DNA of 9,190 nucleotides from Actinomycetes bacterium (GTDB lineage: Bacteria; Actinomycetota; Actinomycetes; Propionibacteriales; Propionibacteriaceae): positions 1 through 9,190 of the forward strand of contig JAEXAS010000029.1 in NCBI GenBank assembly GCA_023458095.1. Direction: 5' to 3'. The notes beneath the pieces were generated by a model. That model was not told where the DNA came from. It made no database searches and saw nothing but the letters and a program-made list of their open reading frames with translations. Positions 6,278 through 9,190 of this stretch are shown here, piece after piece; position 1 is the stretch's first letter, and every line of letters starts with the position of its first letter. Made by a program: the position numbers and the translations under genes.

Positions 6278-8641
6278 ATGAGCCCCCAGGCAACGCCGCC
6301 CGCCGACAGCCATGACCTGATTCGAGTCCTTGGCGCCCACGTCCACAATCTCAAGGGAGTCTCGGTCGAGATCCCCAAACGCCGGCTGACGGTCTTCACC
6401 GGAGTCTCCGGTTCCGGTAAGAGCTCGCTGGTTTTCGGCACGATCGCCGCCGAGTCCCAGCGACTGATCAATGAGACCTACTCCGCTTTCCTCCAAGGCT
6501 TCATGCCCACACTGGACCGGCCCGAGGTGGACTTCCTGGACGGTCTGACCACCGCGATCATCGTCGACCAGGAGCGCATCGGCGGGAACCCACGCTCCAC
6601 GCTCGGCACCGTCACCGATGCCAACGCCATGCTGCGGATTCTGTTCAGCAGACTCGGCGATCCCCATATCGGATCTCCCCAGGCATACTCCTTCAATGTG
6701 GCCACCGCCCGCGCCGGTGGGGCGATCACCATCGAACGCGGGCCGGGCAAACCAGTGGCTCACAAGGTCAGCTTCACCGCCATTGGGGGCATGTGCCCGC
6801 GTTGCGAAGGCCTGGGCAGCATCAACGACTTCGATCTCACCCAGCTCTACGATGCGTCCAAGACTCTCACCGAAGGGGCCATCACCGTCCCCGGCTACAG
6901 CGCCGATGGCTGGTACGGCCGCATCTTCGCCGCCGTCGTGCCCGCCGACAAACCCATCTCGGATTTCAGCGCCAAGCAGCTCAACGAGTTTCTCTACGGC
7001 GAGCCGCGCAAGATCAAGGTCGAGGGCGTGAACCTCACCTACGAGGGTCTGATTCCGCGGATTCAGAAGTCGATCCTGAGCAAAGATGTTGAGGCGATGC
7101 AGCCGCACATCCGGGCGTTCGTGGAACGCGCGGTGGTGTTCACCACCTGCCCCGACTGCGGCGGTACCCGACTCAATGAGGGTGCCCGTTCCTCGAAGGT
7201 GGCTGGCATCACCATCGCCGAAGCCTGTGCGATGCAGATCTCCGATCTGGCCGAGTGGGTGCGGACGGTGCAAGCCCCGTCCGCGACTCCTCTGCTGGCG
7301 AATCTGCAGCATCTGCTGGATTCCTTCGTCGAGATCGGTCTGGGCTATCTGAGTCTGGATCGCTCCTCGGCGACCCTGTCCGGTGGCGAGGCGCAGCGGG
7401 CCAAAATGATCCGGCATCTGGGATCGTCACTGACCGATGTCACCTACGTCTTCGACGAGCCGACCGTGGGGCTGCACCCGGCCGACATCCAGCGCATGAA
7501 TGTGCTGCTGCGCCAACTGCGCGACAAGGGCAACACCGTCCTGGTGGTTGAGCACAAGCCTGAAGTCATCGCCATCGCCGACCACATCGTCGATTTGGGG
7601 CCCGGGGCCGGTAGCGACGGCGGTGAGGTGTGTTTCGAAGGCAGCGTGGACGCCCTGCGCACCTCCGACACCGTCACTGGACGCCATCTCGCTGATCGCA
7701 CGACGCCCAAGGCCCAGGTGCGTCCGCCCCGCGGCAGGCTAGAACTGCGCTCGGTCACCAGCCACAACCTGCGTGGGGTCGATGTGGACATTCCGCTGGG
7801 CGTGCTCACCGTCCTCACCGGGGTGGCCGGATCGGGCAAGAGCTCACTCATCGATGCTGCCGTGGCGCCCCGGGACGGCGTGGTCACCATCGACCAGAGC
7901 CCCATCCGCGGCTCTCGACGCAGCAATCCGGCCACCTACACCGGCCTGCTGGAGCCCATCCGAAAGGCCTTCGCCAAGGCCAATGGCGTCAAGCCGGCCC
8001 TGTTCAGTGCGAACTCTGAGGGAGCCTGCCCGGTCTGCAATGGCGCCGGCGTGATTGTCACCGATCTCGGGGTGATGGCCAGCGTGACCACCACCTGTGA
8101 GGAGTGCGAGGGACGCCGCTACCAGGCGTCGGTCTTGGAATATCGCTTCGGCGGGGCCAGCATCGCCGACGTCTTGGAGATGTCGTGCGCCGAGGCCGCC
8201 ACTTTCTTCGCCGACGACCAGGCCAAGCTTCCCGCAGCCGCGAGAATCGTCGATCGACTGGTCGACGTGGGCCTGGGCTATGTGAAACTGGGCCAGACCC
8301 TGACCTCACTGTCCGGTGGCGAACGCCAGCGCCTCAAACTGGCCGCCCAATTGAATGAGGGCGGTGAGATCTATGTCCTGGACGAACCCACTGCCGGACT
8401 GCACCTAGCCGATGTCGAACAACTGTTGGGCTTGCTGGACCGCCTCGTCGACTCCGGCAAATCCGTGATCGTGGTCGAGCATCACCAAGCGGTCATGGCT
8501 CACGCCGATTGGATCATCGATCTGGGCCCAGGCGCCGGCCACGACGGCGGCCAGGTGGTCTTCGCCGGGACGCCGGCAGACCTGATTGCCTCGGCATCAA
8601 CCCTGACAGGCAAACACCTGGCCGATTACGTCAACGACTGA
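6278..8641 (+). CDS. UvrA-like ABC ATPase lacking the UvrB-binding region (DrrC/UvrA2 type)
   Basis: This 787-residue protein has two ABC ATPase halves in the UvrA order. Half one has Walker A GVSGSGKSS (42-50), two CxxC pairs (C173/C176 and C291/C294), signature LSGGEAQR (367-374) and Walker B VFDEPTVGLH (391-400). Half two has Walker A GVAGSGKSS (515-523), a zinc module C584/C587...C607/C610, signature LSGGERQR (678-685) and Walker B VLDEPTAGLH (700-709), ending in VEHH. Classic UvrA is about 940-960 residues. Here the text runs from LFSRLGDPHIG (122-132) almost straight to the GGMCPRCEGLG module (170-180), so the UvrB-binding domain and its zinc finger are missing. Such proteins, for example DrrC of daunorubicin producers, bind DNA and give tolerance to intercalating drugs or other damage without acting in the UvrABC incision complex. 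The physiological role here is inferred. Confidence 0.92.
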   Translation: MSPQATPPADSHDLIRVLGAHVHNLKGVSVEIPKRRLTVFTGVSGSGKSSLVFGTIAAESQRLINETYSAFLQGFMPTLDRPEVDFLDGLTTAIIVDQERIGGNPRSTLGTVTDANAMLRILFSRLGDPHIGSPQAYSFNVATARAGGAITIERGPGKPVAHKVSFTAIGGMCPRCEGLGSINDFDLTQLYDASKTLTEGAITVPGYSADGWYGRIFAAVVPADKPISDFSAKQLNEFLYGEPRKIKVEGVNLTYEGLIPRIQKSILSKDVEAMQPHIRAFVERAVVFTTCPDCGGTRLNEGARSSKVAGITIAEACAMQISDLAEWVRTVQAPSATPLLANLQHLLDSFVEIGLGYLSLDRSSATLSGGEAQRAKMIRHLGSSLTDVTYVFDEPTVGLHPADIQRMNVLLRQLRDKGNTVLVVEHKPEVIAIADHIVDLGPGAGSDGGEVCFEGSVDALRTSDTVTGRHLADRTTPKAQVRPPRGRLELRSVTSHNLRGVDVDIPLGVLTVLTGVAGSGKSSLIDAAVAPRDGVVTIDQSPIRGSRRSNPATYTGLLEPIRKAFAKANGVKPALFSANSEGACPVCNGAGVIVTDLGVMASVTTTCEECEGRRYQASVLEYRFGGASIADVLEMSCAEAATFFADDQAKLPAAARIVDRLVDVGLGYVKLGQTLTSLSGGERQRLKLAAQLNEGGEIYVLDEPTAGLHLADVEQLLGLLDRLVDSGKSVIVVEHHQAVMAHADWIIDLGPGAGHDGGQVVFAGTPADLIASASTLTGKHLADYVND

Positions 8642-8697
8642 CCTTCCACCCACACCTGTTCAAACCAGGCGGGTTCCCGACACCCGAACCCAACCAC

Positions 8698-8988
8698 GGC
8701 TGGTTGAGGAGGTCCGACCCCCCGGCCAGCTGCGGACGCCCGAACCCAACCCCGGCTGGTTGAGGAGGCCCGCAGGGCCGTCTCGAAACCACAGCTACGT
8801 ACCGCAGAAAGTCAGCGCCAGGCCGCCACAGGTTTCGAGACGCTCACTTCGCTCGCTCCTCAACCAACCGAGGCATGAGCTCCTGGCTGGACTCAGCCAC
8901 CCCCCACACACAGACAAGCCACCACCCGAACGCCAGAAGGCCCCAAAACACACCCTCGCCCCCTCAACAACCAACCGCCCCTCCCCCC
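8698..8988. repeat. Tandem unit A, about 291 bp
   Basis: The unit starts with GGCTGGTTGAGGAGG, has a diverged 40-nt spacer (GGCCAGCTGCGGACGCCCGAAC), then the well-conserved hairpin core at 8753-8897, then a C-rich tail. The next unit begins with the same 15-mer directly at 8989, with a spacer of similar sequence (GGCCGGCTGCGGAAACCCGAAT). This makes a direct tandem duplication in which the spacers have drifted and the core has not. Confidence 0.7.
8753..8897. repeat. Hairpin repeat core, copy 1
   Basis: This 145-bp core is nearly identical to 9046-9190. It contains nested inverted repeats. The outer arms are TGGTTGAGGAG (8757-8767) and CTCCTCAACCA (8856-8866). The inner arms are CGTCTCGAAACC (8779-8790) and GGTTTCGAGACG (8831-8842), enclosing a 40-nt loop. 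A small GGCCC-GCA-GGGCC hairpin (8767-8779) sits in the left arm. The arm sequences resemble a repetitive extragenic palindrome type that I recall as abundant in Propionibacteriales genomes. Confidence 0.85.
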
Positions 8989-9190
8989 GGCTGGTTGAGG
9001 AGGCCCAACCCCCAACGGCCGGCTGCGGAAACCCGAATCCCCAAACGGCTGGTTGAGGAGGCCCGCAGGGCCGTCTCGAAACCACAGCTACATGCCGCAG
9101 AAAGTCAGCGCCAGGCCGCCACAGGTTTCGAGACGCTCACTTCGCTCGCTCCTCAACCAACCGAGGCATGAGCTCCTGGCTGGACTCAGC
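8989..9190. repeat. Tandem unit B, cut by the right window edge
   Basis: This is the second copy of the roughly 291-bp unit. It starts with GGCTGGTTGAGGAGG at 8989 and repeats that 15-mer at 9047, a spacing of 58 nt compared with 56 nt in unit A. The unit reaches the window end inside the conserved part, so its true end and any further copies are not visible. Confidence 0.65.
9046..9190. repeat. Hairpin repeat core, copy 2
   Basis: This copy matches copy 1 over all 145 visible positions except two transitions, G8799/A9092 and A8801/G9094, both in the central loop; the base-paired arms are unchanged. It is exactly 293 nt from copy 1 and may extend past the edge. High identity alongside diverged flanking spacers suggests recent duplication, gene conversion or selection on the hairpin. 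Confidence 0.85.

Larger units (their letters stand above)
8642..9190. other. Gene-free region made of repeats
   Basis: No convincing gene is visible in these 549 bases. Open frames on both strands translate the repeats into low-complexity Pro/Arg or Ser/Glu/Arg sequence without ribosome binding sites. Just after the uvrA-like gene, GGGTTC (8671-8676) and GAACCC (8686-8691) form a 6-bp stem without a T-run, a poor terminator at best. The rest is covered by the repeat entries. Confidence 0.7.

Noticed and set aside
6227..7417. A 396-codon open frame on the minus strand opposite the uvrA-like gene
   Set aside because: It is antisense to conserved Walker and zinc motifs; its composition and lack of motifs fit a shadow frame.
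8795..9085. A 96-codon minus-strand frame in the repeat region, and a plus-strand one at 8760-9056
   Set aside because: Both simply translate the hairpin repeats (for example SERSERLE), which is a common artefact of this repeat type.

Overview
This is GC-rich chromosomal DNA from an actinobacterium. Four things point there: GC-dominated third codon positions, a leaderless-looking start in front of the uvrA-like gene, a class II tRNA-Leu with no encoded CCA, and the repeat arms GGTTGAGGAG / CTCGAAACC at the right end. From memory, that repeat type is common in Propionibacteriales, but the lower taxonomy is inference.

Left part (1-2896, minus strand). Three genes are read leftwards: an M20-family metallohydrolase, a class I SAM-dependent methyltransferase that starts 2 nt after it and is almost certainly translationally coupled, and, after a 134-nt gap, a multi-pass membrane protein cut by the left edge. 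The leader of the M20 gene holds a perfect 8-bp hairpin and a palindromic CTATAG that could serve as a -10 element in both directions.

Middle (2965-4346). A plus-strand tRNA-Leu(GAG) with its own promoter ends in a perfect 16-bp terminator stem. Converging on that terminator is a 54-residue two-helix membrane protein on the minus strand with a strong ribosome binding site. A stretch of about 290 nt without a recognisable gene follows, then a gene for a 229-residue secreted protein, less GC-rich than its neighbours and of unknown function.

Right part (4386-8641, plus strand). A perfect 20-bp palindrome of CsoR/CstR type precedes a two-gene thiol-redox operon. Its first gene is CcdA, a membrane electron conduit. 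Its second is a membrane-anchored TlpA-like thioredoxin fused to a rhodanese-like domain that has lost its catalytic cysteine. CcdA would pass electrons from cytoplasmic thioredoxin to the WCVYC site outside the membrane. No ResB/ResC cytochrome c genes follow, so a reactive-sulfur, copper-stress or disulfide role is more likely than classic cytochrome c maturation. A UvrA-like ABC ATPase without the UvrB-binding region (DrrC/UvrA2 type) follows after 23 nt and seems to have its own leaderless promoter.

Right end (8642-9190). No gene is visible. The region holds tandem copies of a roughly 291-293 bp unit with a hairpin-forming core, the second copy cut by the window edge.

The most interesting signals are the operator palindrome joined to the cysteine-free rhodanese fusion, the near-identical hairpin repeats, and the two small or secreted proteins of unknown function around 3200-4350.
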